From positions 124,001 to 188,000 of the forward strand of contig CALHGE010000005.1 in the NCBI GenBank assembly GCA_938029725.1: a DNA stretch of 64,000 nt, read 5' to 3'. Positions 37,601 to 44,840 of the stretch are shown in pieces. This DNA is from an uncultured Flavobacteriaceae bacterium (lineage in GTDB: Bacteria > Bacteroidota > Bacteroidia > Flavobacteriales > Flavobacteriaceae). The notes beneath the pieces are model-generated. The model was given only the letters and a program-made list of their open reading frames with translations, was not told where the DNA came from and did no database searches. A program made the translations under genes and the position numbers. The stretch's first letter is position 1. Each line of letters starts with the position of its first letter.

Positions 37601-38369
37601 TACCCAAAATAGGCAGCGGTATTCCATTATTTGCTGGGTAAAGCTGCTGTTTTAATGAAAATTGACCCCCATGAGGACCATAACTAAACATCGGATGGTG
37701 TAGCGCTATTAGGGTGGTTTTATCACGATTTTTTTTGATAACCCCCTCTACTTCCTCCCAGAACTTAGCCCGACTTTTAATTTCACAATTATCATTCATG
37801 GTAGGGTGCTTGTTCCAATTGGCGAGATACCATTCTGAATCAATCACAACAATGACTAGCTGGTCATTCACTTTAACTTCAGTAATCGGACATCCATTTT
37901 CTGGCAAAAATGGCTTCTTTTGCTTTAGTTTTTTCTTGACATATTTTTCTTGACGCTTCAAGCCTTTCAAGCCTTCACTATACCAATCATGGTTGCCAGG
38001 AATAAAAAGAGGCCTCCCATCAAAATTCTCAAGTGTTCCTATCTGCGCATCTAAATAGCTTTTTGCTTGGTTATATTCTTTCGGAAACTCATTTTCATCA
38101 GGTAGTCCGGCGGGGTAGATATTATCTCCTAAGAATATAGCAGTACTATTTTCGGTAGCTTTATTTAATTTACTTTTAAACAATTTCAAAGCTACATTTG
38201 GCTTATTCTCTGTTGACAAGCCAGCGTCACCAATAAGGTAAACCGTATGCGCAACCACTTTTGAACTAGGTATTTCTTCATTTGAAAACCCATCAGCATA
38301 CTTCGTCTTTTGTGTGGCACAATTCGTAAGTAAAATGGAACAAAGCACAACTATGGAATAATTCTTCAT
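34656..38369 (-). CDS. Metallophosphatase / kinase-like / BamA-type barrel lipoprotein
   Basis: A 1,237-residue lipoprotein (lipobox LTNC, Cys17) with three parts. (1) A calcineurin-like metallophosphatase at about 40-360: GDAG (47-50), GDN (81-83), GNHD (125-128), HHP (224-226), GHEH (300-303). (2) A middle region of about 450-760 resembling an atypical protein-kinase or HipA/PI4-kinase-like fold: a beta strand with GKEYVMRAMRK (461-471), LYMIEEHAG (551-559), DWDRH (609-613) and PRDRDQAF (636-643). (3) A C-terminal outer-membrane beta-barrel of the BamA/surface-antigen type at about 850-1237, ending in FSFGLGFGF. Metallophosphatase-barrel fusions are known in Bacteroidota. The kinase resemblance is my reading by eye. 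The gene stands alone, transcribed divergently from the HD-domain gene. Confidence 0.85.
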   Translation of the reverse strand: MKNYSIVVLCSILLTNCATQKTKYADGFSNEEIPSSKVVAHTVYLIGDAGLSTENKPNVALKLFKSKLNKATENSTAIFLGDNIYPAGLPDENEFPKEYNQAKSYLDAQIGTLENFDGRPLFIPGNHDWYSEGLKGLKRQEKYVKKKLKQKKPFLPENGCPITEVKVNDQLVIVVIDSEWYLANWNKHPTMNDNCEIKSRAKFWEEVEGVIKKNRDKTTLIALHHPMFSYGPHGGQFSLKQQLYPANNGIPLPILGSFINVLRKTSGASPEDIQNKRYTEFKNRMVTLAQYSEKVIFTSGHEHTLQYIKEHNIPQIVSGAGAKNGAVRLLNGSKFATGKKGYATLEIYIDGSSQVRYFGADDTGKEEFLFATEVLKPERNADNSSYEKSYSSKASASIYTKEEIDKTGFFKSLWGERYRKYYGTKVTAPTVNLDTLFGGLKPVRKGGGHQSKSLRLRNKNGKEYVMRAMRKVSELYLQSMVFQEQYVMDDLQDTFLQEFLQDFYTGSHPYAPFTIGPLSDAIGIYHTNPVLYYIPKQHALEEFNEDFGDELYMIEEHAGDGHGNLASYGFSDKLISTDEMLEKLRDDEKYDVDAKMYARARLFDMVLGDWDRHVDQWRWAEFKEKGTKKKTYKPVPRDRDQAFSIMGDGLFMGLATRLIPTLRLMEGFKEEIRSVKGFNSSPKTYVLDLALLNETTRETWLSEAKYIRKNLTSEVIDHAFLSFPEEVRDETVTEIKRVLLKRIAAIEETANAYYSILNKAAIVTGTDKDDWFEIEYLNKNEVDISAYRIIDGEKKKRFFYKRFSNDFTKEIWVYGLDDEDRFVVKGAYKSKIKVRLIGGQNNDEYDVGEGGSTFIYDYKSKKNRFKEVSKARVKLTDNYAVNTYQPLKMSASQNQILPVIGFNPDGGLKIGITETYTYNGFRQNPFTQQHHINAAFYFATSGYELGYKGEFANVFGKANFELDTQLTSPNFAINFFGLGNETENLDEALELDYNRVRYSTIKFAPSLVWRGPLGSKVRTGISYEFIEVEETDERFINTFYQQNGEETSKNFIGLDGKYSYENLDNSAFPTLGMATSLHLGYKKETTAGGNSFGYIIPTLSFDYKLISSGNLVLATKWKAHFTLGDDYEFYQAASIGGTDGLRGFRNQRFTGKKAFYQNTDLRLSLGKRRTGILPTTVGIYGSFDYGRVWQPSEDSGLWHTSYGGGFFVNAADVMTLRAALFTSVDGPRFSFGLGFGF

Positions 38370-38429
38370 ATAAAAGTTCTAAAGGCTAGAATTTTGTAAT
38401 TTGGCGGTAGATACTCTAACTCATTCCAT

Positions 38430-39617
38430 ATGTCGGATATAATTGAAAAAACTAAAGATTTTGCTACAGATTTATTGACAAACTCATTAGATCCGAAATA
38501 CATCTATCACAATCTCAAACATACAGAACGCGTAGTTAAAAGTACTAAAGAATTATTGGACGCTCATAGTCTTTCCGCAGAAGAAAATGAGATTCTTTTA
38601 TTAACGGCTTGGCTTCACGATACCGGCTATACTAAAGGAACAAACGAGCACGAGGAAACTAGCTGCGATATTGCTCAAAAATTCTTGTCGAAACAGGCTT
38701 ACAATACTGAAAAAATCCAAAAAGTCATTAGCTGTATTCGTGCTACCAAAAGGCATTATAAGCCGCAAAATTTGCAAGAAAAAATTATCAAAGATGCCGA
38801 TTGTTCGCACTTTGCCCAAAATAGCTATCGAGAGACCTCAGAGTTTCTTCGAGAAGAATTAACGATGCTCGACATTGCTGAATATTCATCACAAGAATGG
38901 CGCAAGGCGAACATTGAAATGTTCGAAAAAGAACAAGAATTTTATACCGAATATGCCAAAGATAATTGGAGTAAAGGAAAAGCCAAAAACTTGAAAAAAC
39001 TAAAAAAAGCAAATAAAGCTGAAAAAGAGATTGCAAAGAAAGAAGCCATAAAAGCAAAATATAAAAGCGAAAGTCCTGACCGCGGTATACAAACTTTGTT
39101 TCGTGTAACACTCAAAAACCACCTCACCTTAAGTGATATCGCTGATACCAAAGCGAATATTTTATTATCGGTAAACGCAATTATTATTTCAGTGGCTTTG
39201 TCAAGTTTACTTCCGAAATTAGACAACCCTTCTAACGAATATCTTATTTACCCTACCGTTATTTTTATCATTTTTAGTGTCATATCAATGATTATGGCAG
39301 TCATCGCAACTAGACCAAATATTACTAGCGGCAAATTCACAAAGGAAGATGTCAAAGACAAAAAGGTAAATCTTTTGTTTTTTGGTAATTTTCATAAAAT
39401 GAGTCTAGAAGAATACGACTGGGCTATTCAAGAATTGGTAAAAGACAAAGAATACATCTATGGCTCGTTGACCAAAGATTTATACTTTTTAGGATTGGTA
39501 TTAAACAGAAAATACGGTATTTTAAGATGGACCTATACCATATTTATGGTAGGTATTATACTCTCTGTCATTGCTTTTGGACTCGCATTTCACTTTAATA
39601 ACGGCATGGTGCGATAA
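38430..39617 (+). CDS. HD-domain hydrolase fused to Pycsar-effector-type (PycTM) membrane domain
   Basis: A 395-residue protein. The N-terminal HD domain carries H27/H31 (YHNLKHT), the HD pair H63-D64 (WLHDTGY) and a later Asp (KDADCSH), giving a metal-dependent phosphohydrolase or phosphodiesterase. A lysine-rich coiled linker (about 180-215) follows. The C-terminus has the features of the PycTM effector domain: LSDIADTKANILLSVNAIII with a first membrane helix, a second at about 272-295 and a last near 368-392. In Pycsar anti-phage systems such membrane domains respond to cUMP or cCMP. No pyrimidine cyclase gene is nearby, so a complete Pycsar system is not supported. It is convergent with the GAF gene, 20 bases apart. 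Confidence 0.82.
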   Translation: MSDIIEKTKDFATDLLTNSLDPKYIYHNLKHTERVVKSTKELLDAHSLSAEENEILLLTAWLHDTGYTKGTNEHEETSCDIAQKFLSKQAYNTEKIQKVISCIRATKRHYKPQNLQEKIIKDADCSHFAQNSYRETSEFLREELTMLDIAEYSSQEWRKANIEMFEKEQEFYTEYAKDNWSKGKAKNLKKLKKANKAEKEIAKKEAIKAKYKSESPDRGIQTLFRVTLKNHLTLSDIADTKANILLSVNAIIISVALSSLLPKLDNPSNEYLIYPTVIFIIFSVISMIMAVIATRPNITSGKFTKEDVKDKKVNLLFFGNFHKMSLEEYDWAIQELVKDKEYIYGSLTKDLYFLGLVLNRKYGILRWTYTIFMVGIILSVIAFGLAFHFNNGMVR

Positions 39618-39637
39618 ATAGTAAAGTTCTTCTGATT

Positions 39638-42013
39638 TTAGTCCTTTAACTCCTGCATTAAATCTTCATATGTATAGGTCTTTTCAGATTCCTGATTTTT
39701 ACGGTATAAGATATTAGCGCGAATAGCTTTTAGCCCGGCTACGCCTTGAAGCCCTTCTAACTCTACGATTTCAACTTTACCTGTAAAGTATTCTTTTGAT
39801 TTTAAAAATTTGATATAACGCAGATATTCTAGCTCATCACTTTTCTGAGAATACACAATAACCATCTTTCCTGTTTGCGTGAGACGTTCATTCGTTCCTT
39901 TTACAAAAGACTTGTCGATACGTTTTTTAATAATCTCGTAGCGTGCATTATAAGTACCGTCTACATCAAAACGTTTTTCATCCATCCGGAAACGGATAGA
40001 TAAAGACGTATTATAGACTAGAATCAAAGACGCGACATCTAGGGGTACTGGAAGCTCAGGTTTCAAACTATAGTGTTTATTTTCCATGTCAACCATTACC
40101 TGCAACTGCCATAAACGAAGGTTATTCAGGTATAGTGGGTCAAAATTTCGATTTCCTGCGATTGAATCTCCTATGTAGATGTTGTGCTCTATTCCATCAG
40201 TTTTATAACGTTCAAAATAATGTGGAAACATCAGCTGAGCATCCTCTTGCTTTTTGTCAATCAAGGAGGCTAACTTCTTATTGATTTTCATTACACTAGT
40301 ATCGTAATTTTTACGGTGGTCGTAATACGAATGTGTATTTTTATCAATCTGAGACTCATAAGCAACAATCGATTTTGCAAGCGTGGAATCTTCCTTTTTC
40401 AAATGTTCAAAAACAGGGTTTATTTCATTCAAAATAAAGTTGAAAATTTCCTGCTCGCTATTGGTATGCAAGACCTCCTTAACCTCTTCAACATGATTGT
40501 TTACCCTAAAAATGAGTTCTTCGTAAACGGGTAGCTTCTTTTTTTCCCAAGCTTGAGTCAAAATTCTATTTACGTCAGCTAACTGAATCATCAGATCGTG
40601 CTGAATAGCCGTATTTCTGGCTACCGATGAATCTTTGATATCTATTTGACCGTACAGCGGACTTACATCCTTAAAAACAATCTCCTTGAAAGAAGGTTGC
40701 TCTCCTTGTAAACCATCTTTAATAAAGTTCTTAGCTTCTTCTTGAAACCTCCAATAAACTGATGAATGCACTGAAGTACATTCATTCTGAATGATGGCAT
40801 CTATCAAATTCTCCTCTTCTGCTTTTGACCGAAGCACGGCCGTAACAATATAAGGCATGATGTCTTTAAGCTTTGTTGCATTTACACTATTCAACTCATT
40901 TTTGTTTGGCGAGCCTATTTCAAGCACCCCAAGTAAAGTTCCGTTTTCTGCTATTGGCGCAAAAATGGCACTTTGATAGCCGGCTTTTTTAAGGTTTTTA
41001 TAGGGCGAAATTCCACCAGAAAGCTCATAATATTTGTTAACATCGCTGACAGCAAAGAAATCGTTATCCTGCATCAATGCCTTATAAGAACCGGGGCACA
41101 AGGCATCATCACAAGAGACGTATTCCTCATTTCCTAAAATAACACTTTCCATACCTGCGCCATGAATACATTGAAACTGGTCTTGTTTCGTATCGTAGGC
41201 CACAAAACCAACATTTACGTCTTTCAATCTAAAAAATGAGCGAAACGTTTCTTGCATGAAGTCCATAAACGACTCGCCTTCATTATCTTTTTCACTAGAT
41301 ATCAACCCTGATTTTATTTCTGAAATCGAATGTTCTGCAGTAACATCAAACATGTTCGATATCACAAAGCCCTTTGAAATAAAACTTCCGGGCGGAATTT
41401 TCTCTTTCCAAAGCTCAATATTATCAATGTTCTCTATAAGCTCGTGAATATCTGCTTGCTTTAAATCTTTCGCCTTATCTGTGGGTATCAACTCCAAAAA
41501 GTCAGCATTATACAAAATACGATAGTGATGCATTACACCTGCCGCATCAGGAATATCATAAAAATAAGGTCTTGTGAAATCTAGTTTGAATCCGTAGTAA
41601 AAATTAAGTACTACTACGGCAGCCATAATGTAATTAAAATTTTCCTCTTGATTTCGAATTTTAGGTTCAAAACCTGGTCCGGCATCAGCTATTATTTTTT
41701 GAAATCTTTGTGAAGCATTAAAAACAAGATTGTCATAAGGCAATGATGCTGCCTTAATCTCATTTTGTCCTAAAATATCTGAAAACGTATCTTCTAGAAT
41801 GATCTTGATCTCAGCTTCATACTTTTTCAACAAAGAATGGTCTGTAAACCCTTCTCGAAGTTCAGGGTAAGGCGCTTGCGTATCAAGTACACGCTTCGCT
41901 TTCGCGGCCAAAAACCCATCTTCACTTTTAGCCAACTCATCATAATATTGCAATAGCTTGTTGAAACTTATAACAGGCTTAATAGGCATATTCTCATTAT
42001 CGTTTAAAGACAT
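39638..42013 (-). CDS. GAF domain-containing protein
   Basis: A 791-residue protein without signal peptide or membrane helices. A GAF-like region lies at about 255-405 (RLKDVNVGFVAYD, YQSAIFAPIAENGTLLGVLEIG). The remaining sequence is largely helical, with a C-terminal section of unknown type (about 610-791). No histidine-kinase, diguanylate-cyclase or DNA-binding domain is visible. It could be a cytoplasmic sensor of redox or small ligands; CIHGAGME and CDDALCPGS contain cysteines in the GAF region. Its promoter lies in the 311-base gap to the LpxH-like gene. Confidence 0.8.
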   Translation of the reverse strand: MSLNDNENMPIKPVISFNKLLQYYDELAKSEDGFLAAKAKRVLDTQAPYPELREGFTDHSLLKKYEAEIKIILEDTFSDILGQNEIKAASLPYDNLVFNASQRFQKIIADAGPGFEPKIRNQEENFNYIMAAVVVLNFYYGFKLDFTRPYFYDIPDAAGVMHHYRILYNADFLELIPTDKAKDLKQADIHELIENIDNIELWKEKIPPGSFISKGFVISNMFDVTAEHSISEIKSGLISSEKDNEGESFMDFMQETFRSFFRLKDVNVGFVAYDTKQDQFQCIHGAGMESVILGNEEYVSCDDALCPGSYKALMQDNDFFAVSDVNKYYELSGGISPYKNLKKAGYQSAIFAPIAENGTLLGVLEIGSPNKNELNSVNATKLKDIMPYIVTAVLRSKAEEENLIDAIIQNECTSVHSSVYWRFQEEAKNFIKDGLQGEQPSFKEIVFKDVSPLYGQIDIKDSSVARNTAIQHDLMIQLADVNRILTQAWEKKKLPVYEELIFRVNNHVEEVKEVLHTNSEQEIFNFILNEINPVFEHLKKEDSTLAKSIVAYESQIDKNTHSYYDHRKNYDTSVMKINKKLASLIDKKQEDAQLMFPHYFERYKTDGIEHNIYIGDSIAGNRNFDPLYLNNLRLWQLQVMVDMENKHYSLKPELPVPLDVASLILVYNTSLSIRFRMDEKRFDVDGTYNARYEIIKKRIDKSFVKGTNERLTQTGKMVIVYSQKSDELEYLRYIKFLKSKEYFTGKVEIVELEGLQGVAGLKAIRANILYRKNQESEKTYTYEDLMQELKD

Positions 42014-42324
42014 AGTTTCTATTGGTCTACTTTTTCGCTGTAAAATTACAAAACAAGACCTAAAATTTTGTTAAGGAAACCTTATCAAAAGTGCTAAGAT
42101 ATGCTGTGTTTTTTGCATATTTACTTTAAATAAAGCTCAAGCGCTGGTATCACGTTGAAAATCAAAACTTTTTGACAACTTAAAAACATTTTGAAGCCTA
42201 GCCATTTTTCAGTATGTTTCTTAGCCCTAGCCAAATGGCTGGGCATTTATTTTAGAGGGTATCGCTTTAGGTATTGAGGATATTCGAAATAAGGGTGTAA
42301 AAGCAACTTTTAAATTATATTAAA
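42014..42324. other. Divergent intergenic region with orphan hairpin
   Basis: A 311-base gap between the GAF gene (minus) and the phosphoesterase gene (plus), expected to hold both promoters. It contains a strong hairpin at 42224-42244 and a related half (CCTAGCCATTT) about 25 bases upstream that could pair with the same AAATGGCTGGG. No coding frame seen. Confidence 0.5.
42224..42244 (+). terminator. Terminator-like hairpin or small-RNA end
   Basis: GCCC-T-AGCC, loop AAAT, GGCTGGGC, followed by ATTTATTTT. This is an 8-bp GC-rich stem with one bulged T and a T-rich tail. No plus-strand gene ends upstream of it; the neighbouring genes diverge. It may end a short untranslated transcript, or be a 5' leader structure of the phosphoesterase mRNA 80 bases downstream. 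Confidence 0.4.
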
Positions 42325-43227
42325 ATGTCTTCAAGTTCTCGGTTATCAAGAGCCTATCTGCAGGCAAAAGTGATTTCGTTTGACAATACTTCAAAATTCA
42401 TTTTGTTTAGTGATTGCCATAGGGGTGATAATAGTTTTGCCGATGATTTTGCAAAGAATCGCAATATTTACTTTCACGCGCTAACCCATTATTTCAAGGA
42501 AGGTTTTGACTACTGTGAATTGGGTGATGGCGATGAGCTTTGGGAGAATATAAATTTTAAATCCATTTTTCAAGCTCATAAAAATGTATTCAAACTATTA
42601 AAAGATTTTCACCTTGAGAAAAGGTTACACATGATTTGGGGCAATCATGACATGGCCTACAAAGACCCTAAATATGTTGCGAAGCATTTATATCATTATT
42701 TCGAACCTGTTGAAGATTGTAAAAAAGAACTTCTAGAGGGCATTACCTATCACGAAGGAATTGTATTAAAGCATAACGAAACGGGGCAAGAACTTTTTCT
42801 TACGCACGGCCATCAGGCCGATTGGTGGAATTACACGTTCTGGAGATGGGGACGTTTTTTAGTTCGCATACTATGGAAACCATTGCAAATTTGGGGTATC
42901 GCAGACCCTACCAGTCCTGCTAAAAATTATATGGAACTCAAAAAAGTTGAGCGTCGTATCAAAAAATGGATTCTAGAAAAGAACTTACTAATAACTATTG
43001 TAGGCCATACTCATCGGCCACGTTTTCCTGAGCCAGGCGAAATTCCTTTATTCAATGATGGCAGTTGTGTTCACCCGCGAAGTATCACCGGTATTGAAAT
43101 TGTAAAAGGAACCATTGCATTAATAAAATGGCAAATTGCAACTAAAAATGACGGCACACTTCAAATAGTTCGGGTAGTGCTTGAAGGTCCTCAGAGCTTA
43201 GCTGACTATCAAAAAGCGCAAAGCTAA
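42325..43227 (+). CDS. LpxH-like calcineurin-type metallophosphoesterase
   Basis: A 300-residue cytoplasmic metallophosphoesterase. All five motif blocks are present: SDCHRGD (29-35), GDGDELWE (68-75), GNHDMAY (106-112), THGHQADWW (about 161-169) and GHTHRPRFP (about 231-239). The GDGDELW and HGHQADWW pattern resembles UDP-2,3-diacylglucosamine hydrolase (LpxH), though the protein is longer than typical LpxH, so the substrate is uncertain. The coiled-coil lipoprotein gene follows after 43 bases. Confidence 0.85.
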   Translation: MSSSSRLSRAYLQAKVISFDNTSKFILFSDCHRGDNSFADDFAKNRNIYFHALTHYFKEGFDYCELGDGDELWENINFKSIFQAHKNVFKLLKDFHLEKRLHMIWGNHDMAYKDPKYVAKHLYHYFEPVEDCKKELLEGITYHEGIVLKHNETGQELFLTHGHQADWWNYTFWRWGRFLVRILWKPLQIWGIADPTSPAKNYMELKKVERRIKKWILEKNLLITIVGHTHRPRFPEPGEIPLFNDGSCVHPRSITGIEIVKGTIALIKWQIATKNDGTLQIVRVVLEGPQSLADYQKAQS

Positions 43228-43270
43228 AAAATTTCTATTTTTACCAAAACACGAATCAAAATCAAATCAT

Positions 43271-43921
43271 ATGTTTAAAAGAGTCCTCTGCCTAAGTCTA
43301 ATTACGCTATTATTTATTTCTTGCTGGAAAGACAAAAGTCCTGAAAACTTGATTCGCTTGAAAGAAAAATTCAAGTCCACCGTTTCTTCCTTTGAAAAAA
43401 AGAAAGAGAATGCCAACAAAAATGTCAATAAAGGCCTCGAAACTTTAAATGCATTACAAACTGCTTTGGAGGATACCAAAAACGAGGACAAGGAATTCGC
43501 AAAAGTATATGGCGATTGGGAAAAGGTAAACAAACGGGTAGAGAACCTTAACAAAGAATATGAAGATCTTAAAAATCATGCTTCAAATCTCTTTACCGCT
43601 ATGGAAACCCAGACCAATAGCCTGAGTGATGAAAAGAGCAAAAAAACCCTTTTAGGTGCCATTGAAAAAGCACGGACGAAATACAATGGCACTTTAACCA
43701 ATACTTCTAAAGCAATAGACAAACTTCGTTTACTTCATGGCGATGCAGTTGAAGTGGTAAAGGCTTTAGAAGTTGCCGCAGCTTTAAATTCTTTTGACAA
43801 TATCAATGACCAAATGAAAAGCATTGAGGGGCGTGTTGATGGTATTATGAAAGAACTGAATGTTGCTGTTATAGAAAGTAAAAAGTTATATGAAAAGAAG
43901 ATTACAGAGCTAGGGGAGTAA
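43271..43921 (+). CDS. Coiled-coil lipoprotein of unknown function
   Basis: A 216-residue lipoprotein (lipobox LFISC). The mature part is almost wholly charged helix with heptad-like spacing (about 25-110 and 130-215), so it is probably an elongated coiled coil in the periplasm. There are no catalytic motifs. It may be co-transcribed with the upstream phosphoesterase. It looks like a structural or scaffold envelope protein; I do not recognise a family. Confidence 0.75.
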   Translation: MFKRVLCLSLITLLFISCWKDKSPENLIRLKEKFKSTVSSFEKKKENANKNVNKGLETLNALQTALEDTKNEDKEFAKVYGDWEKVNKRVENLNKEYEDLKNHASNLFTAMETQTNSLSDEKSKKTLLGAIEKARTKYNGTLTNTSKAIDKLRLLHGDAVEVVKALEVAAALNSFDNINDQMKSIEGRVDGIMKELNVAVIESKKLYEKKITELGE

Positions 43922-44048
43922 AAACCACCCTAAACCCTTGTGAATTGACGGTAGTTTGTTCAAAATATGTTTTTTGTAATTATATGTTAAGATAATTTTA
44001 ACTAAATTATACCCTTAAACATATAAACATTAACTAAACCATTTAAAA

Positions 44049-44744
44049 ATGAAAAAATTAGTAGCTGAATTTATTGGAACCCTATGGCTTGTGCTTGGCG
44101 GGTGTGGAAGTGCTGTTCTTGCGGCAGGTTTTCCTGAAATGGGCATTGGCTTTGTAGGTGTATCACTTGCATTTGGCCTTACTGTAGTAACTATGGCGTA
44201 TGCTATTGGTCACATCTCTGGCTGTCATCTAAACCCTGCCGTCTCTATTGGCTTGTGGATGGGAGGCCGTTTCGATGCCAAAGACTTAGTACCTTATATT
44301 ATTTCTCAAGTATTGGGCGGTATCGCGGGTGCAGGGATTTTATACTTAATTGTAAGCAATCAAACTGGCTTTGAATCTGTTGGTGGTTTTGCTGCAAATG
44401 GTTTTGGAGAACATTCTCCTGGCGGATATACCATGGTGGCCGCGTTAGTGACCGAAGTGGTTATGACCTTTATATTTTTATTCGTTATTCTAGGAAGTAC
44501 ACATTCAAAAGCTCCTAAATATTTAGCTGGCCTTGCTATTGGTCTTTGTTTGACGCTGATTCATTTAATTAGTATTCCTGTCACAAATACCTCAGTAAAC
44601 CCAGCAAGAAGCACGAGTCAAGCTCTTTTCGCAGATGGCGGATGGGCAATGGGTCAACTTTGGTTGTTTTGGGCAGCTCCTATTGTAGGTGCTATTTTGG
44701 CTGGGGTGGTGTATAAATATCTTTCCCCAGAGACCAACGATTAA
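44049..44744 (+). CDS. aqpZ: Aquaporin Z
   Basis: A 231-residue MIP-family channel with six helices and both pore loops: NPA in [11 protein letters not shown] and the second NPA in [14 protein letters not shown]. The residues around the pores (His in the ISGCHLNPA stretch, Arg after the second NPA) are those of water-selective AqpZ rather than glycerol facilitators. It starts with [15 protein letters not shown], the usual AqpZ N-terminus. It is monocistronic, as a strong hairpin terminator begins 17 bases after the stop. Confidence 0.95.
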   Translation: MKKLVAEFIGTLWLVLGGCGSAVLAAGFPEMGIGFVGVSLAFGLTVVTMAYAIGHISGCHLNPAVSIGLWMGGRFDAKDLVPYIISQVLGGIAGAGILYLIVSNQTGFESVGGFAANGFGEHSPGGYTMVAALVTEVVMTFIFLFVILGSTHSKAPKYLAGLAIGLCLTLIHLISIPVTNTSVNPARSTSQALFADGGWAMGQLWLFWAAPIVGAILAGVVYKYLSPETND

Positions 44745-44760
44745 GCACATTTAGATTTTT

Positions 44761-44800
44761 AAAAAATGCATTCTAAACTTTGGTTTGGAGTGCATTTTTT
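44761..44800 (+). terminator. Rho-independent terminator after aqpZ
   Basis: An 18-bp stem (AAAAAATGCATTCTAAAC, loop TTTG, GTTTGGAGTGCATTTTTT) with two G-U pairs, ending in a T run. It overlaps an in-frame ATG at 44766 of the GntP frame, so that ATG is not the true start of the next gene. Confidence 0.88.
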
Positions 44801-44840
44801 ATTTGGTATATTTAAACCCTACCTTTCAAAAATCGAGCTA

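Noticed and set aside
42325-43227. Calling this gene lpxH
   Set aside because: The motifs fit LpxH-like phosphoesterases but the protein is longer than typical LpxH and no lipid A genes adjoin it, so no symbol was given.
38430-43921. A complete Pycsar or other anti-phage defence island
   Set aside because: Only one Pycsar-like membrane domain is present. There is no pyrimidine cyclase, restriction, CBASS or toxin gene, and the surrounding genes look like envelope and housekeeping functions.
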